NCBI GenBank assembly: GCA_015680685.1 | Contig: MNCI01030349.1 | Location: 1-64,000, forward strand | DNA from: Gnetum montanum | Lineage: Eukaryota; Streptophyta; Gnetopsida; Gnetales; Gnetaceae | Direction of reading: 5' to 3' | DNA: 64,000 nt | Shown here: positions 31,081 to 43,990 of the stretch, one piece after another | Layout of the letters: every line of letters starts with the position of its first letter | How positions within the stretch are numbered: position 1 is the first letter of the stretch | Notes under the pieces: model-generated | What the model was told of the DNA's origin: nothing | Seen by the model: only the letters and a program-made list of their open reading frames with translations | Database searches by the model: none | Translations under genes and position numbers: made by a program

Positions 31081-34080
31081 ATCTTGCTACATCATGGCCA
31101 CAAACCATTCAAATGAGCATGAAAAAGTACTTGTTGAGTAATACTTGGTGTGCTTTAATGAGCAACTTTCTTCTTTGAGCACGGTTAATGCTCAATTTAC
31201 TCCTTAGATACTTTCTAAGTGATAGGAGTGAATCAATCATATGGAAGAAATTATTTACCACATGTCAAAATTTTAGTTTTCCACTACTTTTTTTATGAAA
31301 TTAATAAAGATTAGTATTTCTAATTAATATTTTATGCCTTTTGAGCTTAATGAATAATTAATCATGAGATTTTATTTTCTTTTAAACTATTTTTGTTTGT
31401 GTATGTATGGGAAAACCAACTTAGGTGCTTTATGAATGCTCATCTAATAAGCCAATGGTGGATGGATGAGCTACATATGTGATTATGACACAAGATCATC
31501 AAATAGCTTCAATGTGGATTTTGAATTGATAGGATTTTCATGCAAAAAAATTTATGCATGTACTTTTCTTCTATTCATCACTAGTGAACTAGGCTGAGAT
31601 TTAGTAGGGAGCAAGAACTCACACTACAAGTTATAAAGCTAATGCTACTATAACTATGGGTAGGTGATGGGTCCATACCTTAGGGTGTAAGCTTCAAAAT
31701 CCTAGAAGAGTTCCTGGTTATTGATATAGAATGGGCATGTCATCAAGGATCCTTGTGACCACTAGATGAGTCTATTTGGTATGATTGGTTGAAGGTGTAT
31801 ATGGTACCTTTCCCAGCCAGCCTAGTTTGAAGAGGTTTGTGATTTCAAAAATCTATGTGTGCCATGTGGTGGGGAATGAGTTCTCATGTTTGTACAAATC
31901 AAAGACTCCAAGTGATGATATGGCACTCCAAGCATTCATATGATCTCCATGCTCAATCAAAAATCATATTCCTTTGATGAAAATGAAAAGAAATATATAT
32001 GATGAAAAAAGTAGTGAAAATGATGATGAAAAGAAGAAAAAAGAAAGAGAAAAGTGCAAAGAGATAATGGAAAGGGAAATGTACTTTGAAGCTTATTAGT
32101 TATACAAATTGGTATATTTACCATCCAAACTAATCTCATAAGTGGTTACACGAAAGTAAAACCAATAGTTGAACCTTTGCCTACGTAGAATTTTCTCATG
32201 TTTAACTCATTTTATAGATTACTTGAATTCTCATAATATTGTAGTCAAAGGTAATCTTTTGCTCATCCCTACCCATGCTCCTGAAGGCCTAGAAGTCTCT
32301 TTCTTTGTAAACCTCAGTAATGCCAATTATTGCTTTCACCCTAATCCCTAATCATTTGTTCTCTAGGTCATCTGTCTTCATCCTTGGCTCATGCGTTGAA
32401 TAGATATAAACCTAGAAAATTTTATTTTAATGGTAATGGTATTATGATTTTGTGGGGATATGGAACCATTATCATAGCCAAGGGAATTAATGAAGGTTTC
32501 CAATAGAGAAAAACTTCGAGAGCTTGTCATGCATATGTGTATGTTTGGAAGAAAACCAAACTAGAATCTTGACTTGTGGATGTTTGGTTGCATGTTACCT
32601 TAATTTGGTTTAACCAATGGTTATATCATGAGACAATCAAGGCTAGATGAAATTGAGTATGATTCGGATAATCTTGCAGTTAGAATGAAGACTTGAAGAT
32701 TGATCCCTATTATGTGGATGAGTAATGATGAAAGGATGCAACAATAGATTTCCTATGAAGTATAGGACATGCTCACATGCTTCATGAGCTAATTACATGA
32801 TTGGCTGAAGATTTGGTGATATTGCACTCTCTCCCTTTCTCTTTCTCAACCATTGTTTGTTCTCCATCTCTTTTGTTCTATTCTTATCCATGGTTGTATG
32901 TAACATGAGGTCGATCAATCAAAGTAGAGAATGATATCTAGCCAAATGGGATGGACTCATATTTGATGCTAATTTTTCACTAGTTATTAAGAATTCATAG
33001 GTGTCTCATCAATAGGTTTCATAAGGTCAATGAAAAAAATTTTCTACTTTTGTGAGGATCCACTTGTAAATCCTTAGGAGTTGGCATCATATGTGGTTAA
33101 GATAAGTGTATCTCCTAGTGATGGTAAGGGTTACATTACATATGATACTTGATTGGTATTTCACTTATGTAAGTTTCAAATATTTATGCTTCAAAGTTTG
33201 ATCATGATAAACTCTATCAATTCATCTCAATTGTATCTATGTTTCATTATATTTTATCTTATAATCATTCTCATGTTATTTTAACCCCTCTTTTCTGACC
33301 TTGGGTTTATGGGATTACATAAATTGACCAATTGACTCATTTTCCATAATCTGTGATGTTTTCTAAGGAATGTTTATATTGGTCTTGATGTCTTATTCCT
33401 TATATGTTTTGTGAGGTTTATTTATTTATTTTTGGTAAATTTGGCATGTTATAGATCATGTATGGTGTTTCGATGATAGTAAATGATAGGTAGAAGGAAA
33501 GATGGACAAAGTTGGATATTTTCCCCTTATTAGGAGTGTGCACTATTGCACACCTATGTCATCATAGGGATGGTGATACCCCTATATTAGCACATCTTCC
33601 TATGTTAATGATCCATTATAGATAGCAGGAGGGCCCAAATAGTAATCCATACTTTGCCAATTTTCTCTTCTTCCTTCATTACTCTAGTTGGTCCAAATGA
33701 GTGAAACTCCATTATATTCTTCTTGGGTCTTCCTATTCTAAGTAGAGTTTAAGCCTAGTGTCTTGTAACTTAGTTGTGGGAGAGAGACACCACTTTGGGT
33801 ATGTATTTAACATATTTAATAGTTATTTAAATATTTCTACCTCATGTATACTTGTTCATGCATGACATAGTTCAATAGTTATAATGGTTTTTTTTCAAGT
33901 ATTTTCCAAGTATTATATTTATCATTTTTCGTGCATGCAATTTTTGCAATGGTAGTATGATGCTTAGTATATTTCACAACCAATCATGTTAGAATGATTT
34001 TTATTTAAGCTTGTAAACCAAGGAGGTTTTAGCTTAAACAATCTTAAACCTTTGTTTATGGATCTTTGGAAAAAACACTA
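31081..34080. other. Unresolved interior of D2
   Basis: About 3 kb where RT, RNase H and integrase should lie. I could not find the RT palm motifs, the YVDD-type loop or the integrase zinc finger on either strand. A purine-rich A/G run is at 31960-32090. The open frame 32169-32351 has no recognisable motif. Either D2 lost pol by deletion or replacement, or it is too decayed to read by eye. Confidence 0.4.
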
Positions 34081-36640
34081 GTTTCTAAGGAGGAGGAGGT
34101 AGAAGAACTTTGATTTCCCAATCCCAAACCTATATGCCCTATTCTAGAGCCCACAAGTTCTACTCTAGAAATACCTTGACATAGAAGTAGATTAGATGGT
34201 AGTTAGTTATATTCTTGATCATTTAATTGAGCATGTGCATAGCAATAGGAAACTAAACAAGTGCTAGAGGAGACAACAAAAGATGATGAAGAAAATTTTG
34301 ATGACATACAAGAGGCTATGGATGCTCATGATGTCTTACAAGGATCCATCCATGAAGAAAAAAATTATTATTAGTTCTTTAAGGTTGGTCCTTTCAAGCT
34401 CAAGGAGTCACTATAGTAAATGGGCTTCTATAATTATATCACCCAACCCTTCACATGGTACCACTATGAGGTAGAGAAATTCTACTATAAACTTTCTAGT
34501 GAAAGTGCCATGACTTTTGTTGGTGGAGTTTCTTTGCCTATTTTCACATTGACAATCTCATGGACTATAGGATTTTGAAATGAACTAGTGAAAAATTGGT
34601 GGTCATGGATCCAAAAGCTTTTCCCCAAGCTCAAGTCAAGGATCATGCTATAGGCCTTTGATATGAATAAAGCTAAGGTAAATATGTTAAGGCTTCTCCT
34701 AGTACAAAATGATATGTGTAAAATCATCACCCATAACTTTGTACCTACCAAAAAAACATAAGCTATCTCTCTTAAGGAGCTAATATTTCATTTTTCCTCT
34801 ACAAGGCCTTGATCTAGGAAATCAAAGATGTCGTAAGAGAAAATATGGAGGTCTATGCCTTTCTAGGGTCAATCCAAAAACTCTATCAACTAGAAGGCAT
34901 AGTTAACCATGTGGGAAGACATCGCACAACAACATGAATGATGAACTAGGAGAATGTGATGGTGGTTGCTCTAAGATGACTTATTAAGGTCTTTGGAGTT
35001 ATAACCAACTTAGAAGATGCAATTCCTTTAATAGAAATTTCTTCTATCACACTTTCAAACTAGTTCCATTAGTGCTACTTGAGAGCATCAACCACAACTT
35101 TTGCATCTTAGTGAACATAGGTGCTTCTACCTAGTAGATGTATTTCCTAACCTCCTAGTTTTTGCATCAAGAAAAGTCAAGAATCTCTTTTTGATGGAAA
35201 TTCTTAGCCTATAATACACAAAAAATGAGGAACAAGTTACCAAAATCCACATTGAAGGGTTGCAAGATCTTAGTAATAGTTTCTTACAAATGATGAAATC
35301 CATTGTGGGTGGCAAAGTAATAAGGGAGGATCTTTTTCAATTCCCTCTCCTATTATTGAATGATCCATCCATGGCTTATTTTTATGTTCCTATTCAATCT
35401 TTCCCTCATATGTCTTCATAGAGTGTTTTCTCATCACAACAATTAAAATGCAACATGCATAATATATAGAATGTGGTTGAAGTCTTTTAAGTACTCACTA
35501 ATCAACTTGGGACTAGCCACTAGATGAAGAAGGAATAAACAGTTGATTCTAGGGCTAAGTTACTATTGAGAAACATAAATAGTATTGTGGAGATAGAAGT
35601 CATCAAGGTACTGGCTAAGTTAAAAGTCACTGATGCTAATAGAACATTCTATCTAGGGGAGTTGTGGAGAAGTCAATCTAAAGTACAATGGTTATATGAA
35701 TAATTGGAACATCTTACAACATTAGTACCTGCACCTTATCTAATAACTCCAAAGGTGTAGATTGAGTTCCTAAGGCTAAACTATTCTAGGCATGCTAGAT
35801 TGGTGAAGAAGTTATTTTTATAAAAGATGGCTTGGAGGAATAAATCAGAATATTAAAGCATTAGTTCCAAGAATTGGAAAGAGTCAGCAAAGAAAATGAG
35901 AAATAGGTACTTTCCCTTTCTTAGCAGGTATGAAGATTAGAGGATGAAAGTCAAACCATGGTCCAATTTTGGGATAAGTACCTTTGTACAAAAAAGGAAT
36001 ACTAAAACTTATAGTAAGAGATAGTAATTAAGACTACCAAGAAAATTGATCAGCTCAAGAAGTTCTATTTAATCAAGTAGGTAATTTAGAATGTCAAGTT
36101 ATGTAGACTACACAAACTTGAAGCTATATTTAATAAATGAGTAATTGGGAAGAGGTGTAAGATGAAGGAAAAATTCAACATCTTACATGTCAAACTCCAA
36201 CAAATGGCCACAAAGTATCTATCACTATGCTTGAGAAGAGAATCAAGAACATTGAAGAGGATGTTCAAGTAGAATGAATGAGGTATCTCTATTTAATCTA
36301 AACATCTATAGGTAGATTATGTATAGAGCTAGAAGAGAAACTCTATCAGGTAGTGCTTGAATTGAACATAGCCCAACATGGGATCTTGTAGGAAACATGG
36401 AGTAATGAAAAATTCCAAGATGATGCCAAGGAACAATGAAAAGCACTTCTACAAGAGCAAGGACTAATGCATGAATAGAATTGACAACTCTAAGTGAGGG
36501 TAACAAACTTGGAAGCACAACTTCAGAGATTTCATATGTCGATGCCTAGCTTCTCTAGCTTCTTTTCATACTAAGAAGCATGTTAGGAGGATTCTTCTCT
36601 TAGGAACCAGCCCTAGTAGTTCTTGATGAGATGGATTATA
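34081..36640 (+). pseudogene. Sense-strand 3' extra ORF of D2 (degenerate)
   Basis: A long decayed coding region on the plus strand just before the 3' LTR. It has acidic N-terminal blocks ('KEEEVEEL', 'EETTKDDEENFDD'), a middle part with 'YNYITQPFTWYHYEVEKFYY' (about 34420-34490), and a C-terminal heptad-like part (about 36210-36540) with 'KRIKNIEEDVQVE', 'LEEKLYQVVLELN' and 'VRVTNLEAQLQRF' that would form a coiled coil. I do not recognise it. Extra ORFs between pol and the 3' LTR are known in Athila and Tat elements, but homology to those is not shown. It carries many stops. Confidence 0.45.
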
Positions 36641-36775
36641 GTATATTGTAATATAATCATGGTATTTAAGTATTTCCATTATAATCCTCTACATTGATCA
36701 TGTAATATGTCTAGTTCTAATCTTGTATTTTGGAATTTAAAGCTATGGGACTAGCTTTACTTAGTCATGGGGGTA
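36641..36775 (+). other. Short spacer before the D2 3' LTR
   Basis: AT-rich spacer ending GTCATGGGGGTA directly before the LTR. The G-run is a possible polypurine tract, weak in sequence but in the right place. Confidence 0.4.
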
Positions 36776-38072
36776 TGATGAGTCATCTGGTGACATTTTG
36801 TAAGCTAATTGTAAGTCCAAAATTCAAGATGTGTTTCATGCACCTAGTTTTTATGGTTTTCATATGCATGGTTGAGGTTTCTACATTTTAGGTTTGCATC
36901 CTAGCCTTCCATTTCATACTTGAGAATTTGATACATGTTTTGGGCTTTCCACGTTGTCTCTATTTTCATTAGGAGATCTATAAAAATCCCCAATATGTTT
37001 CCTAGCATCTCAAATTTTATCTAAGAAATGTTAAGAAAGTATTGGTGGCAAGGATGCACTTGCTTCCCTACAGTAGCATACCCCTTGTGTTAGTGTATAG
37101 GCACTGATGCATCCTCCTTGATGCCTTGGTTTGGACACTTTACCTTCTTAACCTCCTTAGGTATATTCTAGGATGTCTCAACTATGCTAATGGTCCTTCA
37201 TTAATACCTAGGCACTAGTGAACCCCTACTGTTGTATCATGAAAACTATAAATACTCAAGATGAGCTTCATATGAAATAAGAACATGATTCCAAGCATTT
37301 TTTTCTTAGCTTTTGGCATTTAGTTTCATGTGAAGAGCTCTTTCTCCCCTAGGTAAGTAATTCCTTTTGTGCTTTATATGTGTTTTGAGTCATCACTTTC
37401 ACAAGTGCGGCTAGACTCTATTAGAGTACTACCATGCTTATGTATCATAGAAACATTTGGTCAATATGTGGTCTAGTGTTTGGATAGTAAATATAGCTTA
37501 TGATTTTTCATAATGTTTACATCATTGATGTCTTAAACATTAAAATACTAAAAACATTATAAAACATTAAAATCATAAAAATATTTATTCATTTCTCATT
37601 TTCATAAGTTGCAGTGATTCATCCCTATCCAAGGAGGTCATAATTGTACGACATGGTGTTGGGTCATCAAGGTTTGAGTAAGAGTTATTTTATTTACATT
37701 TTTAGTTGTGTGTATGTGGTGTTGCATCTATTCCTTGAGGGATTTTAACATGAGCATTTTCTTATTCGTGAGTGGGATTGCAATGTATGTGTATTCATTA
37801 TTATTTATTTATTTCTTGTAATTATAAAATACATAAAAATTATAAAACATAAAATTATAGATATTTTATCAATATCACATTATGGCAACATGGGCTATGA
37901 TTGTACCATTTGTATCATATGTTATACAAGATATTATATATTTATTGAATGTAATGATATACATGAGTGTTCTTGCCAATCCTCTTAGCATAGTCCTCAA
38001 AGCTTATGACCAAATCACACCATGATTTTAATGATACATCCCATTGGTCTAAAACTTGTAGGACTCCTATCA
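36776..38072 (+). repeat. 3' LTR of D2
   Basis: It is 1.3 kb, starting TGATGAGTCATCTGG and ending near CTCCTATCA. This is the only unbroken LTR of the D family here and was used to align the other two. The right end is uncertain by about 15 bases because the flanking D1 interior happens to share 'CTCCTAT'. Confidence 0.8.
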
Positions 38073-39699
38073 ATAGTTGAACCTCTCATTGTTGATACAA
38101 TCTTGACATAAGATCAAGTTCAAATTAAGAAAGCCTTGATAGACTTGGCCCACAATGTGGAATAGGATTAGAATGTAATGGATGAAAATATTATTACCAT
38201 CCTTAAGGATATTGAGGGTAAGAATATTGAAGAAGCTTTAAAAGCTATTACACCACCTGAAAGATTTAGATGATGCTTCTTCATTATTCAGTGATAACGA
38301 TCCCTATGAGTACTATGCAAACCCTTGTGACTTATAGTGCTACCAAATCATGGCTCACATGATTAGTGAAACAAGATGAGCTACAATTCCTTTGAATCCA
38401 AAGCTCATCAAGAGGCAAACAAGGAGGACTTCTTACCCTAGCTAATCATACTATCCTAGAGGTACGTATGTCCAACCTATATAATAGTACCAATTGTGGT
38501 GAACATTAAATCCTTAGAAAGCTACTCCATGAAATATTCCTACTTTGATGTAATAATAGATTGTAGTTACCACTAATTCTTAATTTTAGGATGTTCAAGA
38601 AGGTATCTATCAGATGCCTAGAAATTACTCCATAATAACACCTACTTGCATTAAGTGTTCCTACCCATTAGGCTTATCAAAAATAATATCCTTAATACCT
38701 TCTACTTTCTATCCTCATCCAAGATTGAATTCATAGTTAACCACAACTAAGACAAGCTAAATTCTATGGTATTGTTCACTATGTTGATCCTACTTCTATG
38801 TATGCTACAAACCAATAATATCAAACACCTATTGATGTAGTTTTGCAGGAAAGTTCAAGGTCCCATGGTCAAAAATTTTATAAAAACTATAGATGTGAAC
38901 ATTATGGGATATGATCCACATCATCCTCTTCAATTTGTAAAGAGAATAACACCATAATAAAGAAAGAGGTTCATTTTAAAGAGGTTCTAGTAATATTCCT
39001 TGAACATTGCTAAAGTGAATCATCCATCTTAGGGACAAGTTCTTTAATGATATCTAGTAAGTTAAATAAGATGGAATTTGATGGTAATGGTCTCATTATA
39101 ATTTACATGTCTAAAGTAGTTATGCATGTAGTCAAAGAATGACATTTGCTTGAAAATTAATCTTATAATGATAGTCCTATAGTTGAAATTCAAGTTAGTG
39201 AAAAGGATCATTGCTTAGATATCTATGAATTTAGATTAAGGGTTAATATCATATCAATGTAGTAATGCCTTTAGTGGGGGCTCCCTCCTCTAAGTACTAA
39301 TATTTTCTTGGAGCTATTGGATCAATCCTACACATATCTCATTAGATAAGTGAATGATGTCATAACAACCTTAGTAATTTGGTCATATTCAACTAATTTC
39401 TTGGTGGTTAAACTAGAGAATAAGATAAGAGATAACTTTCCTATCATTATGAAAAGAACCTAGTTGAGCATCAAGGATGCCAAGAGTGATTTTCAAGGCC
39501 TTCACCTTAAAATTGTTAAGAAAGATGAGACTAAAAGGATGCATAATAAGTTCATATCTTATGATTTTTCCCAGTCATGTCACAAGCATGTCTGTAACTA
39601 CTATGTCATTAAATTTCTAATTAGAGATGTTAATTGGCTTAAAGAATGTGTGGTCCATAATGTCAATAATCAAATTTTGAAAGGTGTAGTTAACTCTCT
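38073..39699 (+). pseudogene. Continuation of D1 interior: gag end and protease remains
   Basis: It resumes the D1 reading broken at 4281; the first bases match D2 at about 29522. From 38073 to about 39060 it aligns with the gag C-terminal part (compare 'YSMEYS' near 38521 with 30034). From about 39060 to 39520 it aligns with protease: 'EKDHCLDIYE' (about 39195), 'TNIFLELLDQSYTYL' (about 39297), and a final block with 'LSIKDAKSDFQGLHLKI'. A 113-codon open frame (39464-39805) begins here but runs into the element C LTR, so it is not a gene. It is cut at 39699 by element C. Confidence 0.6.
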
Positions 39700-41364
39700 T
39701 GAAAAAACACCAATTTTGGGCTTCTATGGTTCAATGGTAGATTTTTCTAAGTGTCAAAACTTGGGCAAAATTCTTCTAAGTCTAGTGTCATGTTGTGTGG
39801 CATAAACAGTATAGCACAGTTGAAATCCTAATTTTTGAAAAAAATTTCCTAAGTCTACCTACTACACTCTTTAGCATAGCTAGTGTATCACATAGTTCCA
39901 TGGCTATTCTGCACAAATGTCAAGCTAGAAGTGGTCAAGGTTAGCTTGGGATGGACCAAATAGTTTGGAAAAATTTCTATCTCTCAGAATTTCAAGCTCA
40001 CTATGCTCTCCAGCTTGCCCAACTTGACACATGTCCCAATTGCCAGCTCACCCAAGTACTAGGCTAATGTCTATCAAAAACTTGTTCAAAATGGAATGAA
40101 TAGTTTATAAAAATTTCCTCTCTCTCAGGCTATCATGCTCTATTATGCTACACAGTGTAGCAAGCTTCACACAATTTTCAGGGCCAAATTTTGTCTAAGT
40201 GTTGGACAAGGATTTGTCAAGCTAGCTTGACATAGAAGATGCATTTGATGGTGTTCTAACTTTTGAAGCTACTAGTCCTACTACACCCCAGAGTGTGGTT
40301 AGTGTGCCATGAAGAAACATTACAAGTTTTTTCAAAACTTATCAAAGTAGTTATGCTACACTTTGCTATGTTGTGTAGCATAGATAACATGACAAGTGCA
40401 GCAAGTCAAAAATTGGAAAAATTTTACTAAGTGTTCATGCTATGCTTTACTATGCTGTGCAGTGTATCTAGTGCAGTGTATCTAGCTTGGGACATGAAAA
40501 ATGCCTTTGAAAGCTTCCAGAAGCTTCCAAAACTCAACAACAACCTTCATCTCAACTCTGATGTCCCTCTGGCAACAGAGATTAGCAATTTTCCTTTCTT
40601 TTGTAGCCCCCATTGATCCTCAAAATTGTTCCTATGCTTGACCCTACTTAGAAGAGGGGGAAGATGTATTCCTGAAGTGTAGACTCCAAGTTGCATTGTT
40701 TTGACACTATTTGTAGGAACATGATGGTCTCTTAGACTCTAGCACATGCAGTCTAGGTAGTGTGGTCATAGTATAGTAGTCTTTGGGATCCTTTACCTAT
40801 CTTGTGGTTCATAACACTTTGAGTGTAACATGTTAGCGTGACTTGTCCATGTCCATGCCACGTGGTGTCTAGTTGGCATCTCACATTAACCATAGCCCAA
40901 AGACTATGACCGCACTGCTATGCTACCACTATGCCTCTCTAACATCACGTACTAGTTTCATATACTATTTAATCAAAAGTTATGCTTCCCAATTTTGGGG
41001 CGGTGCATTTATCCACCCCTAAAATCCTATTCCATTTTCTTTATTAGAATTTTCTTTAGATTTTTAGCATTATTTTTGCATTTTTTTTGCTATCGATATA
41101 CATTTGCACATTCATGTTACTATTTTTCAGGCTGAGACTATATGTTACACTATTGCTTGTTGTCATGGCTCCCATGTGTAGTGCTCTATAAACTCCTGTT
41201 ACAATAAGTTATTGTTACACCAAGTAAGTTCCTATTTGATTGACCAAAACATTTAAGGCACCTTGTTTTCATTTCCCCAGCATGGTCCTCACATGGATTT
41301 AGGGTTAGGTTGTACACCCGTAGACCTCTTAGTATTCCAACCATCAATGTTTTCAGATGTCACA
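39700..41364 (+). repeat. 5' LTR of element C
   Basis: Starts TGAAAAAACACCAATTTTGG (compare TGAAACACC in A and B) and ends AGATGTCACA, the complement of the TGTGACG-type end. Palindromic GCTATGCTAC blocks are present at about 40140, 40365 and 40438. At 1.67 kb it is shorter than the A and B LTRs. The stretch that should hold the TATA box, between the 'GCCACGTGGTGTC' block (about 40857) and the 'GGGGCGGTGCA' block (about 40998), is missing, so this LTR lacks a visible promoter. Confidence 0.8.
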
Positions 41365-41369
41365 GTTTT

Positions 41370-41387
41370 TGGTGCCAGCATGAGGGC
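41370..41387 (+). promoter_or_regulatory. Candidate primer-binding site of element C
   Basis: TGGTGCCAGCATGAGGGC starts five bases after the LTR end, with the same spacing as in element A. The priming tRNA is not identified. Confidence 0.5.
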
Positions 41388-41795
41388 CTCCCATTCCTTC
41401 TATGTGAAAAGGGTAGTCCCATGTGTTTTCTACACCCCCATCACTAGCAGCAAGCTAGCATAGATGCAACACCCCTATGGACTTGCCATGGTAGTAGCTA
41501 GATCATAGGCTAGTGTAGGAGTTATCTATGTTTTGGTTGGTGTAGATTGGTCCCAGTTGATGGTTCCCCTAGAATCCCATAAGATAAAAATCCAAAACTA
41601 TCTATTGCATCAAGATTTGAGTGTTCTATAGAGCATGACAACCGAATAAGCATAATAGTCTCTTAGAGTGTGACAAGCGTAATGCTAGAGATAACCATTT
41701 TTCCAATGTTTCTAGACTTAGCCATTTTTGACCTAATTTTTTATAGTTTTCATACTTAACATCTTCTTTTCTCATGCTTTCCCTATGTAGTGAAA
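41388..41795 (+). other. Leader of element C
   Basis: Untranslated leader between PBS and gag, aligning with minus-strand 25809 to about 25480 of element A ('ACACCCCTATGGACTT', 'TTGATGGTTCCCCTAGAA'). It ends CCCTATGTAG just before the gag ATG, which looks like a 3' splice site. Whether the leader is spliced is unknown. Confidence 0.5.
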
Positions 41796-43990
41796 ATGAA
41801 CCCTATTAACACCTTAGTGACTGCCTTGAGCTTGGAGGTGGATCATCCCATTCAACATGTGGGAGACATTCAGCAACCACCTAGCTTGGTGGGGCCACAA
41901 CAATAGGCTCTTAGACTATGACACCAATCACCCAAACATGGGGTGCTTGATGATGAACGATGCAACTTCTTGTGCACTAAGCTTCGAGTAGGATTGTCAT
42001 TGGATCACCATGAAATGAATGAAAAGTATAGTTTTGAGATTCTCCACCAAAATGGGAGGGAGTTCCTTCCCACCTTAGACATGGTTATATTGCTCACCGA
42101 AAACTTCAAATGGATTTTGGACCAACTTATCAAGGTGAGTGGGCCAAGAGAGCAAGACACTACATCAAACTATGATGAAACCCTACATGAAGGGTAGGAG
42201 GATTTTGAATCTCATTTTGATAGTGGCATCCCATTCTATGTTTCTGCCCCATAATCTGCCTCTATTTTTTTGCCACATCAATCACAATCCTCTACCTTCT
42301 TTGAGGTAATTGTGACACTTCCATAGTCTAAGTCTTTGTTGGTGATAGCTAGCTACCAAGTCCTACCTATGCAATAGAGTGTAGGGCCTTCTTCCTCTTT
42401 TCCCTTTGTCATTTCTTCATAGTCTATGGAGCCTTCATAGCTGGCATCTATGATGCCAACACTACCATATGCACATACCATGCCCATATCATAGCCACAC
42501 ATAAGTCACATTTCTGTCATCCCAACCATCTTGGTCCCACCACCAATAATAGCCTCAGCCTCAACTGTGTGGTGGGCCTAACATTAGTACCCACTATTTA
42601 ACTATCACACATAGCAAAAAACTTACCAAGCATCACACATGGTGGTGCAACCCACAACGGGACTATGGGCTACTACAATGGCACTAAAAACGGTGTAGCC
42701 AATGCAATCCTCTACAACATCCCTGAGTTTGGACTAGGTGTTCCAACTTATCCAAACTCTTATAGAGGAAGTTAGGTATCTTGAAGTAGCCAACTCAGAG
42801 ATAGTCCATGTAATGGACTTCTATCAAGATGGTTCCATTAGCCCTGCTATTTCTCCACTAACACTACCTCCTAGGGTCTAACTCCCCTAGTTTACAAAAT
42901 ACAAAGGTGAGGATGACCCAAATGCTCACTTAGTGACTTTCCATTCTGAGTGCTTACTATTGCAAGCATGGCCACACATGATCATTCATGTCTTTGCCAA
43001 TTCTCTAACTGGCAAAGCCCTTGACTAGTATCGTGCACTTCCTAGAGCTTCCATCTCAACTTTAGAGGAGTTGTTGAGCCAATTCATAACTAGTTTCAAG
43101 TACAACTCGAAGCCAGAGGTCACACTAGACTAATTTATGAACATAAAACAAGGAGCACAAGAACTAATGCAAAAATTCATACAACATTGGAGTGCCTTCC
43201 TAAATTAGATTCTTGAGCCAATCACTAAAACCCACTTGCTGGCCCTTTTTAAAGGCATAGTAAATGTTTTCATTAAATTGAAGCTATACTATTTAGCCCT
43301 GCATTCCTTTAGCCAAGCTTTTGCTCAAACAAAGAGCATAGAGGATGCAATGAAAGATAGTAGGGACCTAGCTTATGTAGCCTACAAAAATGTGCATGCA
43401 AAGAGAGAAAAAGAAAAGTGGAAAGCCACAATAACAATTGTGGCAGCTGTAGTTGATGAAGCCAAGCCTAAAAACAAAAAGCAAGTGGCCAAGGCATTTA
43501 AAGCCCTAGCCAACAACAACAAAGCATTGGGTTCTAGCAATGCAGGAACCAACAAACCCACATCATCAATGGCCATGGGGCAAACTCTCCCAAGGTCAAA
43601 ATTTGAGCCTAAGGATCACTAAAAATACACCTCTTTACCAATCAAGCTATCAGAGCTATTGGATTAACTACTTAGTGCTAGGTGTATTCAACATAAGCAA
43701 ATGTCAGAGGATGCGCGAAAGAACCACGAGAGGTACTAAAAGATCATCTAAACCATTCTATAGCTATGTCCAATGAGCCTCTGGTACCCAAGAATTTTAG
43801 ACTGGACCAGTTCTACAACTACCATCAGTTGCATGGCCATAACATAGATTACTACCTAGTGTTAAAAGATGACATTCAACACATGATCAATCAAGGCAAG
43901 TTGGTGCTTGATGAAAGTAATCCTATTTGGCCAGAGAACCAATCCATGAAATTCTATAAGTATCCATTAAACCAAGTGGTGTAGGTTATA
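41796..43990 (+). pseudogene. gag of element C
   Basis: The clearest gag in the window. ATG at 41796. Blocks in order: 'DDERCNFLCTKLRVGLSLDH' (41949), 'HQNGREFLP', 'VSGPREQD', a Pro/Ser/Thr-rich linker (42200-42700), 'YLEVANSEI', and the capsid core 'KYKGEDDPNAHL' to 'FANSLTGKALD' and 'ISTLEELLSQFITSFKYN' (42895-43110). Then come 'FAQTKSIEDAMKDSRDLAY', a Lys/Ala-rich segment (43236-43622 open) and 'YHQLHGHNIDYY' (43820-43860), a zinc-knuckle-like site whose Cys are now Tyr, then 'MINQGKLVLDE'. It is broken by several in-frame stops (for example at 41904 and 43030). Confidence 0.8.

Larger units (their letters stand above)
4282..38072 (+). mobile_element. Element D2, Ty3/gypsy-like, nested in D1
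   Basis: The element is bounded by two LTRs of one family, with gag, protease and a 3' extra ORF between them, all plus strand. Removing element A and one target copy leaves about 11.1 kb, an ordinary size. The flanks of D2 are consecutive parts of the D1 interior, which supports nested insertion rather than a tandem array. The exact target duplication cannot be fixed because both ends have mutated (left flank ACAAT; right end near CTATCA). I recognise no reverse transcriptase or integrase inside. Confidence 0.65.

Noticed and set aside
1704-38072. LTR-interior-LTR-interior order read as a tandem array from unequal recombination
   Set aside because: The D1 interior pieces on both sides of D2 are consecutive rather than overlapping, which fits nested insertion better.
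39464-39805. Plus-strand open frame of 113 codons
   Set aside because: Joins decayed D1 protease tail to the start of the element C LTR; a junction product, not a gene.
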